The notes under the pieces: model-generated
What the model was told of the DNA's origin: nothing
Databases searched by the model: none
Seen by the model: only the letters and a program-made list of their open reading frames with translations
Shown here: positions 9,114-18,925 of the stretch, one piece after another
Numbering within the stretch: position 1 is the stretch's first letter
Layout of the letters: every line of letters starts with the position of its first letter
Translations under genes and position numbers: made by a program
NCBI RefSeq assembly: GCF_009767945.1
Contig: NZ_WSRS01000001.1
Span: 1-63,350, forward strand
Reading direction: 5' to 3'
Length of the DNA stretch: 63,350 nt
Source: Streptococcus danieliae
Lineage (GTDB): Bacteria; Bacillota; Bacilli; Lactobacillales; Streptococcaceae

Positions 9114-10448
9114 TTATTCTGTTTCCATTTCAAAAGCATCCGCTTTTTGTTTATCTGGAAGCACAAAGGCTAGAAGTAACCCCACAAGTGCTGGAGTTGT
9201 CCAAGCCATAGAGGCTGCTGCAAATGGAAGACTTTGAACCAGACTGCTAAGAGCTGTGATTCCAAGACTGGATCCCAAAACTTCTGCTAGCGAAACCAAG
9301 GTTACCAAACCGATGGTTGCCTGCATACCACGTTTTGAAAGTGGGACAAATTTGTTTACAATCACAATCAAAACAAGGGCGATGGTGATTGGATAAAGAA
9401 TCATCAAGACCGGTACTGAGAAGGTGATGATGGTGTTCAAACCAAGGTTAGCAATTCCAAAACCGATGAGGGTAAAGGCTGTTGCGTAAGCCTTGTAGGA
9501 GAATTGTGGGAAACGAGAGTTGAAGAACTCACTCGTCGCCACAATCAAACCAACAGTTGTTGTAAAGCAGGTCATCGTAATCATGAAGGCTAGGAAGAGT
9601 TGTCCGACTGAACCAAAGACCTGTTGGGTTGCATTGGTAAGGACATACACACCTTTGTTAATGTCAGGATTAGCGATCACATCTGCTGGTACTGGAAAGG
9701 AATTTCCCAACTTAGCAAGTCCGACATACAAGGCGCTGAAGGCCAAGGCTACTACCAAGCCAACAATCCAGATGGTTGTGATGTATTCTTTTTTATTGGC
9801 AAAGCCCAATTGCTTCAAAGTTTGCACTGCAACCACACTGAAGGCTACCGAAGCCAAGGCATCCAAGGTGTTGTAACCTTCTAGGAAACCTGTTCCAAAA
9901 GCGGCTGTTGCATAACCATCAATGGCTGCCTGTGGAGCTTGACTAAAACTTGCAAGTCCTAGGATGATCAAAAGGACGATAGAAATGGCAAAAATTGGTG
10001 TTAGGATTCGACCAACGGAATCTAGAATTTTAGAGGGATTCAAAGAGATTAGATAAGCTGCTCCAAAATACAACACTGTAAAAATCAACAGAGCGAGGCT
10101 CGTATTAAATCCGTTGAGTAGAGGTTCAATCCCGACGCTGAAAGCTGTTGTAGCAGTCCGAGGAATTGCAAAGAATGGTCCGATTGCTAGGTAGAGAGCT
10201 ACCAGATAGACAGTCGCAAAGACTGGTGAAATTTTCTTAGAAATTTCATAAACATATCCTTTAGGGTTTAGGGTTCCAATAATTAGCGTTAGAACCGCCA
10301 AACCAACTCCCGAGACAACAAAACCAAAGATTGCGGGCCAGAAATTTTGTCCAGATAGAACTCCGAGTGTTGGTGGGAAAATCAAGTTACCCGCACCAAA
10401 GAAGATACCGAACAAAAGCAGCCCCGTTAAAGCACCTTTTTTTACCAT
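9114..10448 (-). CDS. brnQ: Branched-chain amino acid:cation symporter
   Basis: The protein (444 residues) is a 12-helix LIVCS-family carrier that imports leucine, isoleucine and valine with Na+ or H+. The N-terminal GALTGLLLFGIFFGAGNLIFPP signature (Gly-rich first helix with GAGNLIFPP, residues about 18-26) is diagnostic. Single gene, with its own promoter (10478-10506) and terminator. Confidence 0.93.
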   Translation of the reverse strand: MVKKGALTGLLLFGIFFGAGNLIFPPTLGVLSGQNFWPAIFGFVVSGVGLAVLTLIIGTLNPKGYVYEISKKISPVFATVYLVALYLAIGPFFAIPRTATTAFSVGIEPLLNGFNTSLALLIFTVLYFGAAYLISLNPSKILDSVGRILTPIFAISIVLLIILGLASFSQAPQAAIDGYATAAFGTGFLEGYNTLDALASVAFSVVAVQTLKQLGFANKKEYITTIWIVGLVVALAFSALYVGLAKLGNSFPVPADVIANPDINKGVYVLTNATQQVFGSVGQLFLAFMITMTCFTTTVGLIVATSEFFNSRFPQFSYKAYATAFTLIGFGIANLGLNTIITFSVPVLMILYPITIALVLIVIVNKFVPLSKRGMQATIGLVTLVSLAEVLGSSLGITALSSLVQSLPFAAASMAWTTPALVGLLLAFVLPDKQKADAFEMETE

Positions 10449-10477
10449 AAACTTCTCCTTTTCTAAATATGACCCCT

Positions 10478-10506
10478 ATTATATATGACTTTCACCGCTT
10501 TGACAA
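10478..10506 (-). promoter_or_regulatory. brnQ promoter
   Basis: TTGTCA (10506-10501), 17-base spacer, TATAAT (10483-10478) on the minus strand, 30 bases ahead of the ATG. An AAAGGAGAAG ribosome site precedes the start. Confidence 0.8.
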
Positions 10507-10530
10507 GAGTTTTCAGAAATTTTAATCAAT

Positions 10531-11433
10531 TTATTTTCCATCTTGATTTTCTTGGAGAAATTTGAGAATGGGATAACGAACGTTCGGGAAATAGTCTCCC
10601 GAAAAATCATGACCGGCTCCGTCAATAATCTGAACTTGGCCATTTTGGAGATAAGGCCGAGCTTTTTCACTATAGGAAAAAGGGACGATTTCATCCTGGT
10701 TGCCATGGAGAATCAGGACTGGACCCGGATACTTGGCTAATTCACTGTAGATGTGAATTGGCCAGACATCCAGGAGATAATTGGAACTAATTTCCATGTC
10801 AAAATGGTCAAAAATCTTGCTCTGCTCAGGAATTTGGTCTAGGGAATCATAGATTTGATGGGGAAGTTCACTAATCACAAAGGCTGGGTACATGAGCAGG
10901 AGGTTTTTCACCTTGGCCGGTTCTTGACTAGCGACCAGGCTAGCCACCAAACCACCTTGACTAATCCCAAAAAAACTGGTCTGATTGGGTTCAATCTCGG
11001 TCCATTCCTGGCTCATCTTCAAGACGGATTCGAGGTCTTCGACTTGACTAGTGATGGTTAATTCTTTGGCATTACTGGTACTTTGACTCCTGGGGCCACC
11101 GTGAACAAAATCAAACAAATAAACGGCATAACCTCGGGAAGCTAGTAATTCGGCATAGACCCGACCTTGCCGGTAGGAACCATTAAAACCGTGGGCAAAA
11201 ATTATTAAGGGAACCTTATTTTTGCTAGCAGGAATGTATATTTGCCCTTTTAGTTTGCGGACACCATCCTGAATGTCTCTGTCTTCAATCCGGTAATCGG
11301 TTTTGGGCAGGGTGATGGCAACAGCTTCCTGCTTTTTTTGATCAATCTCGGGAGCCTGAGTTGTCCCCGCCCAAACGAGGCTGAAGCCAATCACGATTAG
11401 GCTTAGGACTAAGCCAATTTTCTTCACACTCAA
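10531..11433 (-). CDS. Exported or membrane-anchored alpha/beta hydrolase
   Basis: The protein (300 residues) has an N-terminal hydrophobic segment (6-22, ending WAG) that acts as a signal or anchor. The hydrolase fold shows FAHGFNGSY (79-87, oxyanion loop), nucleophile GISQGG (Ser158), Asp247 in HGNQDE and His275 in GAGHDF, so the triad is complete. Family members are serine esterases or acyl-peptide-hydrolase-like enzymes; the substrate is unknown. It lies 14 bases after the ZIP transporter gene and may be co-transcribed with it. Confidence 0.8.
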   Translation of the reverse strand: MSVKKIGLVLSLIVIGFSLVWAGTTQAPEIDQKKQEAVAITLPKTDYRIEDRDIQDGVRKLKGQIYIPASKNKVPLIIFAHGFNGSYRQGRVYAELLASRGYAVYLFDFVHGGPRSQSTSNAKELTITSQVEDLESVLKMSQEWTEIEPNQTSFFGISQGGLVASLVASQEPAKVKNLLLMYPAFVISELPHQIYDSLDQIPEQSKIFDHFDMEISSNYLLDVWPIHIYSELAKYPGPVLILHGNQDEIVPFSYSEKARPYLQNGQVQIIDGAGHDFSGDYFPNVRYPILKFLQENQDGK

Positions 11434-11447
11434 CCTCCTTTCTTTTT

Positions 11448-12257
11448 TTACCCTAAGGCAACGTCTAAAATCATCATCAAAACAAAGCCAATCATAAGCC
11501 CCAGGGTTGCTTGGTCGGTGTGGCCATTATTTTGGGAATCAGGGATTAGTTCCTCGACAACGACAAAAATCATGGCGCCGGCTGCAAAGGATAGGGCGTA
11601 AGGCAACAGGGAGGTCATGGCTAAAACGGCTAGGGCTCCTAACAAGGCTCCCAGCGGCTCAACCAAGGCTGAGTTAGCTCCCCAAACAAAGGCAGACCAG
11701 CGAGACCGGCCCTCTGTTCGTAGGGGAACGGCCAGAGCTGCCCCTTCGGGAATGTTCTGCAAGCCAATTCCTAACGCCAAGCCCAAAGCAGAGATCAGAG
11801 CCGCACTATTGCCATCTTGAATAGCCCCAAAAGCCACTCCAACCGCCAAACCTTCTGGAATGTTATGGATGGTGATGGCTGAAAAAAGGAGGGCAGTTCG
11901 GGACAGGTGCTTTTTAGGTTGTAGGCCTTCGACTTCTGTCTGGGTCAAATGGAGGTGGGGGATAATCATGTCCACTAAACGAAGAAAAAAACCACCCGCC
12001 AAAAAGCCAATAGCTACTGGCAACCAACTCAGCTTCCCATAGCTTGGTTCCGCAAATTCGAGAGCTGGTGACAGTAGCGACCAAAAGGAAGCTGCAATCA
12101 TAACTCCCGCCGCAAAGCCCATGGTGGTGTCCAGGGCCTTACGATTAACCTCTTTGAAGAAAAAAACAACAGAAGCCCCTAAGGCCGTACAAAACCAGGT
12201 GAAGAGACCGGCTCCAAAGGCCAACCAAACGACAGATTGTTGTGTCAACCACTCCAT
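11448..12257 (-). CDS. ZIP family divalent metal transporter
   Basis: The protein (269 residues) has about eight transmembrane segments. The metal-binding helix motifs HNIPEGLAVG (131-140) and QNIPEGAALA (166-175) are the ZIP signatures in helices IV and V, and a His-containing loop (HLHLTQ, 101-106) lies ahead of them. It resembles bacterial ZupT/GufA importers for zinc and related metals. It starts 10 bases after the upstream nif3 gene ends, which suggests an operon trmK-nif3-zip-hydrolase. Confidence 0.88.
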   Translation of the reverse strand: MEWLTQQSVVWLAFGAGLFTWFCTALGASVVFFFKEVNRKALDTTMGFAAGVMIAASFWSLLSPALEFAEPSYGKLSWLPVAIGFLAGGFFLRLVDMIIPHLHLTQTEVEGLQPKKHLSRTALLFSAITIHNIPEGLAVGVAFGAIQDGNSAALISALGLALGIGLQNIPEGAALAVPLRTEGRSRWSAFVWGANSALVEPLGALLGALAVLAMTSLLPYALSFAAGAMIFVVVEELIPDSQNNGHTDQATLGLMIGFVLMMILDVALG

Positions 12258-12267
12258 AGACTACCTC

Positions 12268-13062
12268 CTAGAGATGATAGAAGGGATTGGTTGATACACG
12301 GCTGCCCAAAATATCTAGCGCCCAGCCTTCTTCCTGCTTCCACTTCTCTAATAACATGGTCAAGCCTTGAATGAAAATCACCTCGATGTAGTGGCCTGGA
12401 TCAATGGCACGCAAGCCTTGTGATAGGAAGTCTTGGGCCGTATGGTAATAAATATCTCCAGTAATCAGGACGTCAGCTCCCTTGGCTAGAGCATCTGAAG
12501 CAAAGGATTGCCCACTACCTCCGCAAATGGCAATGCGTTTCACGGGTTCTGTTAGGTAACCTGGATATTCGACTAGGCGAACGCTATCTAAATGGAAGGT
12601 TTCCTTAACCTTGAGGGCCAACTCTTGGAAGTCCATGGGTTCAATCTCTCCAATCCGACCGATTCCCTGATTGGGACCTGTTTCATGAAGAGGCTGGGTG
12701 TTCTTGATTCCAAGCAGGTCACAGAACCAGTCATTGAGTCCCCCTTCGACCACATCAATATTGGTATGGGACACATAGACCGCAATATCCGCCTTGATCA
12801 AGTCCACGTAAATACCGTTCATCCCCTGATCATAGACCAGGTTCTTAATTGGGCGGAAAATCGGCGCGTGTTTGACAATCAGTAAATCCACCTGATTGGC
12901 AATGGCCTCTTCGACCGTCTGTTCACGAATGTCCAAGGTCACCATTACCCGCTGGACTTCCTTGTCCAGAGACCCAATTTGTAGGCCCACCTGGTCCCCC
13001 TCGAGGGATAATTCCGGTGGACAAAAAGCTTCATAACGTTCGATTACATCTCTAACTTTCAT
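12268..13062 (-). CDS. Nif3-like dinuclear metal-centre protein
   Basis: The protein (264 residues) is of the NIF3/YqfO family, without the ~100-residue insertion of B. subtilis YqfO. Metal-binding residues are visible in VKHAPIFRP (His65), SHTNIDVVEGG and near the end DPGHYIEV. Annotated elsewhere as GTP cyclohydrolase I type 2, but the true role is unsettled. It overlaps trmK by 11 bases, a pairing conserved across Firmicutes. Confidence 0.9.
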   Translation of the reverse strand: MKVRDVIERYEAFCPPELSLEGDQVGLQIGSLDKEVQRVMVTLDIREQTVEEAIANQVDLLIVKHAPIFRPIKNLVYDQGMNGIYVDLIKADIAVYVSHTNIDVVEGGLNDWFCDLLGIKNTQPLHETGPNQGIGRIGEIEPMDFQELALKVKETFHLDSVRLVEYPGYLTEPVKRIAICGGSGQSFASDALAKGADVLITGDIYYHTAQDFLSQGLRAIDPGHYIEVIFIQGLTMLLEKWKQEEGWALDILGSRVSTNPFYHL

Positions 13063-13729
13063 CTAGTACCTCTCTAATCATAGCTAATTTCAAAGCCAAC
13101 TCTTCTCTTTCCGCGACATGCTCTGGAGGGATTTTTGTCAACAAGGCTGCCAATTTATCCGCCTCCTTGGCCCATTTTTTCCGAAAGACCACTGATTTTT
13201 CCTGTAACAGAAAGGGCCCGAAGGTTCGTTCTGACAAGCTTAAGCCCATCTGCCCCGGTTGGGCTACTACTATTTCATAGATTTTCCCAGCCTCCTCCAG
13301 GATAGCCTCAGCAGTCACCTGATAATCATGGGTCTCTAACCAAGCGCGTAATTCATGTTCGCGATTGTTTGGTTGAAGGATCAGGGTCTGAACGCCCTGA
13401 AGCCGGTCTGGATCAGCATCCAAAATGGAGGCAATCAGTCTCCCTCCCATACCGGCAATCACAACCTCATCAACGCTATCTTCAGGCGACAAGGCTTTTA
13501 AACCAGAAGCCAGACGTACCTGAATCTGCTGACTGAGACCTTCTTTTTGAACATTTTGACAAGCCGATTGGTAGGGACCTTCCACCACTTCACCGGCAAT
13601 GGCAGCGGCAATGCGACCACTTTTCATCAAAGCAATCGGTAGATAGGCGTGGTCGCTACCAACATCTAACAGGGTAACTCCAGGGCTGACAAAACCAGCC
13701 ACTGTCTCTAAACGTTTGGATAAGGACAT
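13052..13729 (-). CDS. trmK: tRNA (adenine(22)-N1)-methyltransferase
   Basis: The protein (225 residues) makes m1A22 in tRNA using S-adenosylmethionine. The Rossmann motif is LLDVGSDHAYLPIALM (19-34), followed by VIAGMGG (about 89-95) and LQPNNRE, typical of TrmK/YqfN. It lies between nth and nif3 with no gaps. Confidence 0.9.
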   Translation of the reverse strand: MSLSKRLETVAGFVSPGVTLLDVGSDHAYLPIALMKSGRIAAAIAGEVVEGPYQSACQNVQKEGLSQQIQVRLASGLKALSPEDSVDEVVIAGMGGRLIASILDADPDRLQGVQTLILQPNNREHELRAWLETHDYQVTAEAILEEAGKIYEIVVAQPGQMGLSLSERTFGPFLLQEKSVVFRKKWAKEADKLAALLTKIPPEHVAEREELALKLAMIREVLDES

Positions 13730-14371
13730 TTATTTCTCCAGATTTTTATAATAAAAACAATGAGCCTGAACCGGGCAAGTCTCACATTTGGGTTTGCGGG
13801 CTGTACAGTGATAACGGCCGAAAAATATGAGCCGGTGATGGGTCGCAATCCAGTCTTTTTTAGGGATTTTAGCCATCAGGTCTTTTTCAATCTGCTCAAC
13901 ACTGGCATCCTGGGCTGAAATGTTCAAGCGTTTGGCAATCCGGCTTACATGGGTATCGACGGCAATGGCCGGAATTTGATAAATTTCCGCCAAAACCACA
14001 TTGGCAGTTTTGCGCCCGACACCTGGCAAGGATTCCAATTCTTTATGGGTTTTGGGCACTTGACCCTCAAAACGCTCTAAAATTTCCTGGGCTGTTCGAA
14101 TAATATTTTTAGCCTTGGATTTGTAAAGCCCAATGTGACGGATGGTCTCCTCCACTTCAGGTAGAGGGGCATTGGCTAAATCTTCAATTTCTGGATACTT
14201 GGCCCAGAGTCCCGGGGTAATCTTGTTAACGGATTTATCGGTAGCTTGGGCTGATAAAATAACGGCTACCAATAATTGAAAAGGAGTCTCATAGGTCAGC
14301 TCACCGTGAGCATTCGGAAACATATCGGCAATAATGTCCAAAATGCGTTTTAACTTCACACGTCCAATCAT
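13730..14371 (-). CDS. nth: Endonuclease III (DNA glycosylase/AP lyase)
   Basis: It removes oxidised pyrimidines from DNA. It has a helix-hairpin-helix LPGVGRKTANVV with the catalytic Lys, the catalytic Asp in AVDTHVSRI, and the C-terminal iron-sulfur ligands C-X6-C-X2-C-X5-C. I placed the start at 14371 (MIGRVKLKRI): GGAGG lies eight bases ahead and the ATG overlaps the dnaD stop as ATGA. An in-frame ATG at 14386 has no ribosome site. 213 residues. Confidence 0.94.
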   Translation of the reverse strand: MIGRVKLKRILDIIADMFPNAHGELTYETPFQLLVAVILSAQATDKSVNKITPGLWAKYPEIEDLANAPLPEVEETIRHIGLYKSKAKNIIRTAQEILERFEGQVPKTHKELESLPGVGRKTANVVLAEIYQIPAIAVDTHVSRIAKRLNISAQDASVEQIEKDLMAKIPKKDWIATHHRLIFFGRYHCTARKPKCETCPVQAHCFYYKNLEK

Positions 14372-15048
14372 TCTTCTATCCTCCATAAATTGACATTGTT
14401 TTTAAATTCATCACTGGCCTTGATTTGACGCGTTTTTTTCAATTCCCACTCATCCCGCCGACGCTGAATCTGCTCCTTGGTCTGGATTCCCTCTTGGACC
14501 CAGCTGCGAACAATGGCTTGCCAGTAACGCCATCTGGTTTTCCCATTAAGAAGGGCTTCCCGAACAGCCTCTTGAATCAAGACCAGGGGAACCTCCTGTG
14601 TCAATTTCTGCAAGTCCTCGATTTCGATGGAGCTCAACATCCGGCCGTAGTTTTCCTCAAAAAATTTCAGCAACTCTTGAAATTCTTTTTGACCTACAGC
14701 TTCTGAATCCTCGTCTAGATTCCGCTCTGCCAATTGATCCAAACGCTGAAACAGGGGACTGGCATCAATATAAAAACCAACCTTCCCATCCTCTTTACTG
14801 GTATCCTGGTATTGGACGGAACCCGTGGAAATCAGATTGTTGAGAATCCGATTAATGGTTTCTGCACTCATCCCGGTCCGCTTGCTGAGGCGATCAATGG
14901 AAATACTGCTACTCTTGCTCGAGTTTTCCAAGTAGAGTAGTTGCCAAACCAAAAATTCTTCAGGGGATGAAAATAATTGGCTGATATTCTCAAATAAAAA
15001 AGCTGGTAAAACAATTTGTCCCATTTGATAGTGTTGATAAAATCCCAT
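14368..15048 (-). CDS. dnaD: DNA replication initiation protein DnaD
   Basis: The protein (226 residues) has an N-terminal winged helix (about 30-80, with SIDRLSKRTGMSAETINR) and a C-terminal DnaD/DnaB2 domain (about 120-200, with the conserved YWQAIVRSWVQEGI ahead of the tail). In low-GC Gram-positives it helps DnaA and DnaB load the replicative helicase at oriC and at stalled forks. The dnaD-nth pair is conserved in Firmicutes. Confidence 0.92.
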   Translation of the reverse strand: MGFYQHYQMGQIVLPAFLFENISQLFSSPEEFLVWQLLYLENSSKSSSISIDRLSKRTGMSAETINRILNNLISTGSVQYQDTSKEDGKVGFYIDASPLFQRLDQLAERNLDEDSEAVGQKEFQELLKFFEENYGRMLSSIEIEDLQKLTQEVPLVLIQEAVREALLNGKTRWRYWQAIVRSWVQEGIQTKEQIQRRRDEWELKKTRQIKASDEFKNNVNLWRIEE

Positions 15049-15083
15049 ACTCCTCCTCTATCTACGCTTCTTGGATACTCTCT

Positions 15084-15089
15084 ATTATA
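15084..15089 (-). promoter_or_regulatory. -10 box ahead of dnaD
   Basis: TATAAT on the minus strand, 36 bases before the dnaD start. The -35 region is poor. It probably drives dnaD-nth-trmK-nif3 and possibly the next two genes. Confidence 0.55.
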
Positions 15090-15112
15090 CTCTATTTCTG
15101 CGAGGACGAAAA

Positions 15113-15142
15113 AATCTTCTTGAAGTTTCCTTCAAGAAGATT
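15113..15142 (-). terminator. Terminator of apt
   Basis: AATCTTCTTGAAG and CTTCAAGAAGATT form a perfect 13-bp stem with a 4-base loop, followed on the minus strand by TTTTTCG. It starts five bases after the apt stop. Confidence 0.85.
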
Positions 15143-15146
15143 CTGA

Positions 15147-15659
15147 TTAATAGTGCATGAGAACCTTGTAGTCGTAGTCACCGATGGCTTGACGACCATT
15201 GAGATCGTCCAATTCAATTAAAAAGGCACACCCTGCAACAATCCCACCTAAGCGTTCAATCATCTCGATGGTTGCCTTAACAGTTCCACCTGTTGCTAAT
15301 AAATCATCAACAATCAGCACCCGTTGTCCTGGTTTGATAGAGTCTGCATGCATGGTTAGGGTATCTAAACCATACTCTTTTTCATAGTCAGCAGAAATCA
15401 CTTCACGCGGTAATTTACCTGGCTTACGGACAGGAGCAAAACCAATTCCCAATTCATAGGCAACTGGACAACCCACAATAAATCCACGAGCCTCAGGACC
15501 TACAATCATATCAATCTTCTTATCTGTCGCGTATTGAACAATTTCACGTACTGCGTAAGAATAGGCATTCCCATCAGCCATCAAAGGACTGATATCCCGG
15601 AAGGTAACCCCTTCTTGCGGATAATTTTCAATCGTTGCAATATAATCTTTTAAGTTCAT
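15147..15659 (-). CDS. apt: Adenine phosphoribosyltransferase
   Basis: The protein (170 residues) makes AMP from adenine and PRPP. The PRPP loop [13 protein letters not shown] (about 114-126), the flexible loop with RKPGKLPRE, and the N-terminal [14 protein letters not shown] are all in place. The apt gene follows recJ, an order conserved in streptococci, here 87 bases apart with an extended -10 (TGGTAGAAT) between them. Confidence 0.96.
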   Translation of the reverse strand: MNLKDYIATIENYPQEGVTFRDISPLMADGNAYSYAVREIVQYATDKKIDMIVGPEARGFIVGCPVAYELGIGFAPVRKPGKLPREVISADYEKEYGLDTLTMHADSIKPGQRVLIVDDLLATGGTVKATIEMIERLGGIVAGCAFLIELDDLNGRQAIGDYDYKVLMHY

Positions 15660-15746
15660 AATCGACTTTCTATCAAAATGTTTTACAATTTATTCTACCA
15701 TAATTAGAACGGAATAGCTAGGAGGACCCCACACCTAACTCGAAGC

Positions 15747-17981
15747 TTAGTCCTCCAAGGGAAACTGGGACAAGTATTCATAGATGTCTTCTACGGGGTC
15801 TAGAGCCATTTTTTCCTGGAAACGAGCCAAGATTTTCAGTTCTTGATAAATCTTGCTGTCTTCGATAGAACGTTTTGTTGCGGCTGGATTTTCCTTTAAC
15901 ACCCCATCTTCAATAGTCACAAACTCCAATTCTTGGAAAATTTGTAACATCTTGATCAGTAACGGCCGCTGGATTTTTAAATAAAGGGCTAGATCATTCA
16001 ACTTATAACGGACATCGAATTCAGGAACCTGACGAATGGTCTTGTAAAGCAAGGCAAACTGCTCTCTACTACCAACTCCAGTTAAATAGAAAGCTTCCTT
16101 GATACTATTTTTAAAATAGAGGACTTGCGGCTGACGCTCTTGAATAAAACGAGCCAAGGCTTCCACCGATTCTGGTAACTGGTCGACCACATAGGCTCTA
16201 GCTTCTGGAACATTAGCTGGAAATTCTTCTGTAAATTCCAAAACCGGAACAGAATCCGGCAGAGAAATCTTTCCAGACCGAATGTTGTAGAGCTGCATGC
16301 CTTCAATTCGGGCATCCACGATCATCAATTGCAGGCTGGTTTGACCATTCCATTTGTTGACCGCTAGGGTTACCAGCAGCTCCAGTTGCTTGGCCTGTGA
16401 AAATTCCAAGCTAAGGTTGCCATAACCAAAACCAACAACCTCAAATTCCGCCTGCCCTTGTAAAATTTTCAGTTTTAGATGAGCGTTTCCCTGACCCATG
16501 CTGCGAGCTGATTCAACTTGAAAATCTGAAATATAAAAGACAGGCTGACGATTATCCATCCCAAAAGGAGCCAATTGTTGAAACTGTTCCAAGGTTTTGA
16601 GGCTAAGACTCTGCAAATCCAGAATCTCATCCACCTGATAAGCAGGCTTCTTGCCAGAGATTTCTCCTTGCTGGTCCATATAGTTTTCTAAGACTGCCTT
16701 TAGGGCTGGGATCTGCTCTAACTCCAGGGTCATCCCCGCAGCCCCCGCATGCCCCCCAAAGGCGACAAAAAGATCCCGGTGTGGATCTAAGGCTTCAAAG
16801 AGGTGGACACTTTCTGGACTCCGAGCGGAACCCTTGGCTTTCTGACCATCACTGCTCAACACAATAATGGGTTGACCGGTCTCTTCTAACAGACGACCAG
16901 CCACAATCCCCAAAACTCCAGGATTCCAGCCCTCTTGTACCAAAACCTGGGCCTTGGCTTCAGGATCCAACTGGGACCGCGCCTCTTCATAGATCGCTTG
17001 AACCAGTTCCTTGCGTTCTGTGTTTTTAGCGTCGATCATGCGAGCCAGGTCATGGGCTAACTCATCATCAAAACCAGTCAAGAGCTCCAAGGCTGGGTTG
17101 GGGTCATCCAAACGGCCCAGAGCATTCAAACGCGGAGCCAGCTGGAAACCAACGGTCTCTTCATTGGCTTCGTCTAGTTTTAGCGAAGCCACCCGGGCTA
17201 GTTCTTGCAGGCCGATGCGTTGGGTTTGTTTGAGGATTTTCAGACCCTGAGCTACCAGAATCCGGTTCTCACCGACCAAGGGAACCATATCGGCAATGGT
17301 CCCGATTGCCACCAAATCAAGGAAATCCTGGACCACATCGCCGACCAGGGCACAGGCCAGCTTAAAGGCAACCCCCACACCTGCTAAATGTGGGAAGGGA
17401 TAGGGATCATCCGGTAATTCTGGATGAATAATGGCATAGGCAGGAGGCAGCACCTCTGGCAAGGCATGATGGTCGGTTACAATCACATCCACCCCTTGCT
17501 GGGCCGCATACTCCAAGGCCTCATGGCCAGCCACTCCATTATCGACCGTGATAATTAAGGAAATCCCCTGGTTTTCGATGAAGTACTTATAGACACTTTT
17601 GTTGGGGCCATAGCCATCCGTAAAGCGGTTGGGGAGGTAGACTTGAACTTCCGCCCCCATTTCCTCGAGAACTTCCTTCATAATCGAAGCACTGGTCATT
17701 CCATCGGCATCATAATCGCCATAGACCAGGATCGCCTCTCCCCTTTGGATGGCAGCCTCAATCCGAGCGACCGCCTTTTCCATATCTTGAAAAAGAAAAG
17801 GATCGGCCAAGTCCTCTAAAGATGGCTGTAAAAAAGCTTCAAGGTCTTCCTTGCTGTGAACCCCACGCCGGAACAAAAGATCCGCCACAGACTCTTCCAA
17901 ACCAAATGTTTTAGCCACCGCCATAAAGTCCTGGTCTTCTACCTTGGGCTGAAATTGCCAATCGTATTTTGCTTCAATCAT
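15747..17981 (-). CDS. recJ: Single-strand DNA exonuclease RecJ
   Basis: The protein (744 residues) is a 5'-3' exonuclease in recombination and mismatch repair. DHH motifs: DYDADGMTS (about 83-91), DHHALPE, the DHHA1 motif GGHAGAAGMTLE (about residue 412), an OB domain and a streptococcal C-terminal extension of about 180 residues. It starts 14 bases after the rnz stop, in one unit with miaA-hflX-rnz. Confidence 0.95.
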   Translation of the reverse strand: MIEAKYDWQFQPKVEDQDFMAVAKTFGLEESVADLLFRRGVHSKEDLEAFLQPSLEDLADPFLFQDMEKAVARIEAAIQRGEAILVYGDYDADGMTSASIMKEVLEEMGAEVQVYLPNRFTDGYGPNKSVYKYFIENQGISLIITVDNGVAGHEALEYAAQQGVDVIVTDHHALPEVLPPAYAIIHPELPDDPYPFPHLAGVGVAFKLACALVGDVVQDFLDLVAIGTIADMVPLVGENRILVAQGLKILKQTQRIGLQELARVASLKLDEANEETVGFQLAPRLNALGRLDDPNPALELLTGFDDELAHDLARMIDAKNTERKELVQAIYEEARSQLDPEAKAQVLVQEGWNPGVLGIVAGRLLEETGQPIIVLSSDGQKAKGSARSPESVHLFEALDPHRDLFVAFGGHAGAAGMTLELEQIPALKAVLENYMDQQGEISGKKPAYQVDEILDLQSLSLKTLEQFQQLAPFGMDNRQPVFYISDFQVESARSMGQGNAHLKLKILQGQAEFEVVGFGYGNLSLEFSQAKQLELLVTLAVNKWNGQTSLQLMIVDARIEGMQLYNIRSGKISLPDSVPVLEFTEEFPANVPEARAYVVDQLPESVEALARFIQERQPQVLYFKNSIKEAFYLTGVGSREQFALLYKTIRQVPEFDVRYKLNDLALYLKIQRPLLIKMLQIFQELEFVTIEDGVLKENPAATKRSIEDSKIYQELKILARFQEKMALDPVEDIYEYLSQFPLED

Positions 17982-17995
17982 CTGAATCCTCTAGT

Positions 17996-18925
17996 TTACA
18001 ATGGAATTTCTTCCAAATCTTTGACAACATGAACATTTGGGAAGATGCTAGCGGCATCATCCCGCATCCGGCTAATATCTTTGGCCAAAAAGCGTGGGCT
18101 AATGTGGTTGAGCAAGAGCTGTTTAGCTCCGGCTTCCTTGGCCACTTTGGCCGCATCCATATTGGTCGAATGACCATGGTTGCGAGCCAGTTTTTCATCA
18201 CCCTTGCCATAGGTCGCTTCATGCACCAAGACATTGGCTCCTACGCCTAAACGGACACTGGCATTTGTCTTCCGAGTATCTCCGAGGATGGTAATGACCT
18301 TCCCGGGACGAGGGGGTGAAAGGTAGTCCTTGGCTTGGATGAGGCGGCCGTCTGGCAGGGTAATATCTTCCCCTTTTTTAATTTTTCCAAATAAAGGTCC
18401 AAACGGAACACCGACCTCCTTCAAGGCTTCCGCATCCAAAGTTCCTTCTAAATCTTTCTGGATTACCCGGTAACCAACGCAGAAAATACTGTGGTCGAGG
18501 GCTTCAGCATAGACCTTAAATTGATCGGTCTCCATGATCAAGCCCAGCTTATCCGAATCAAATTCATGAAAATGAATGCGGTAGGGCAGGCGAGAGCCAG
18601 ACAAGCGGAGGCTGTTAAGCACAAAATTACGAATACCTACAGGACCATAAATGTCTAGATTGGTCTGCTCTTCATTGGCTTGAAAGGCCCGACTGGACAA
18701 AAAGCCCGGCAGGCCAAAAATATGGTCCCCATGCAGGTGGGTAATAAAAATTTTGCTGACCTTACGGGGGCGAATGCTGGTATGCAGAATTTGATTCTGG
18801 GTGCCTTCACCACAGTCAAATAGCCAGACTTCATTGATTTCATCTAAAAGTTTCAAGGCGAGACTCGAAACATTGCGCGCCTTTGAGGGCTGACCGGCAC
18901 TAGTCCCTAAAAATTGTAATTCCAT
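17996..18925 (-). CDS. rnz: Ribonuclease Z (tRNA 3' endonuclease)
   Basis: The protein (309 residues) cleaves pre-tRNA 3' trailers. The metallo-beta-lactamase motif [13 protein letters not shown] (about 62-74), [16 protein letters not shown] and the final HISPR are metal-site landmarks. The long exosite arm sits around residues 150-200. It overlaps the upstream gene by 19 bases. Confidence 0.95.
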   Translation of the reverse strand: MELQFLGTSAGQPSKARNVSSLALKLLDEINEVWLFDCGEGTQNQILHTSIRPRKVSKIFITHLHGDHIFGLPGFLSSRAFQANEEQTNLDIYGPVGIRNFVLNSLRLSGSRLPYRIHFHEFDSDKLGLIMETDQFKVYAEALDHSIFCVGYRVIQKDLEGTLDAEALKEVGVPFGPLFGKIKKGEDITLPDGRLIQAKDYLSPPRPGKVITILGDTRKTNASVRLGVGANVLVHEATYGKGDEKLARNHGHSTNMDAAKVAKEAGAKQLLLNHISPRFLAKDISRMRDDAASIFPNVHVVKDLEEIPL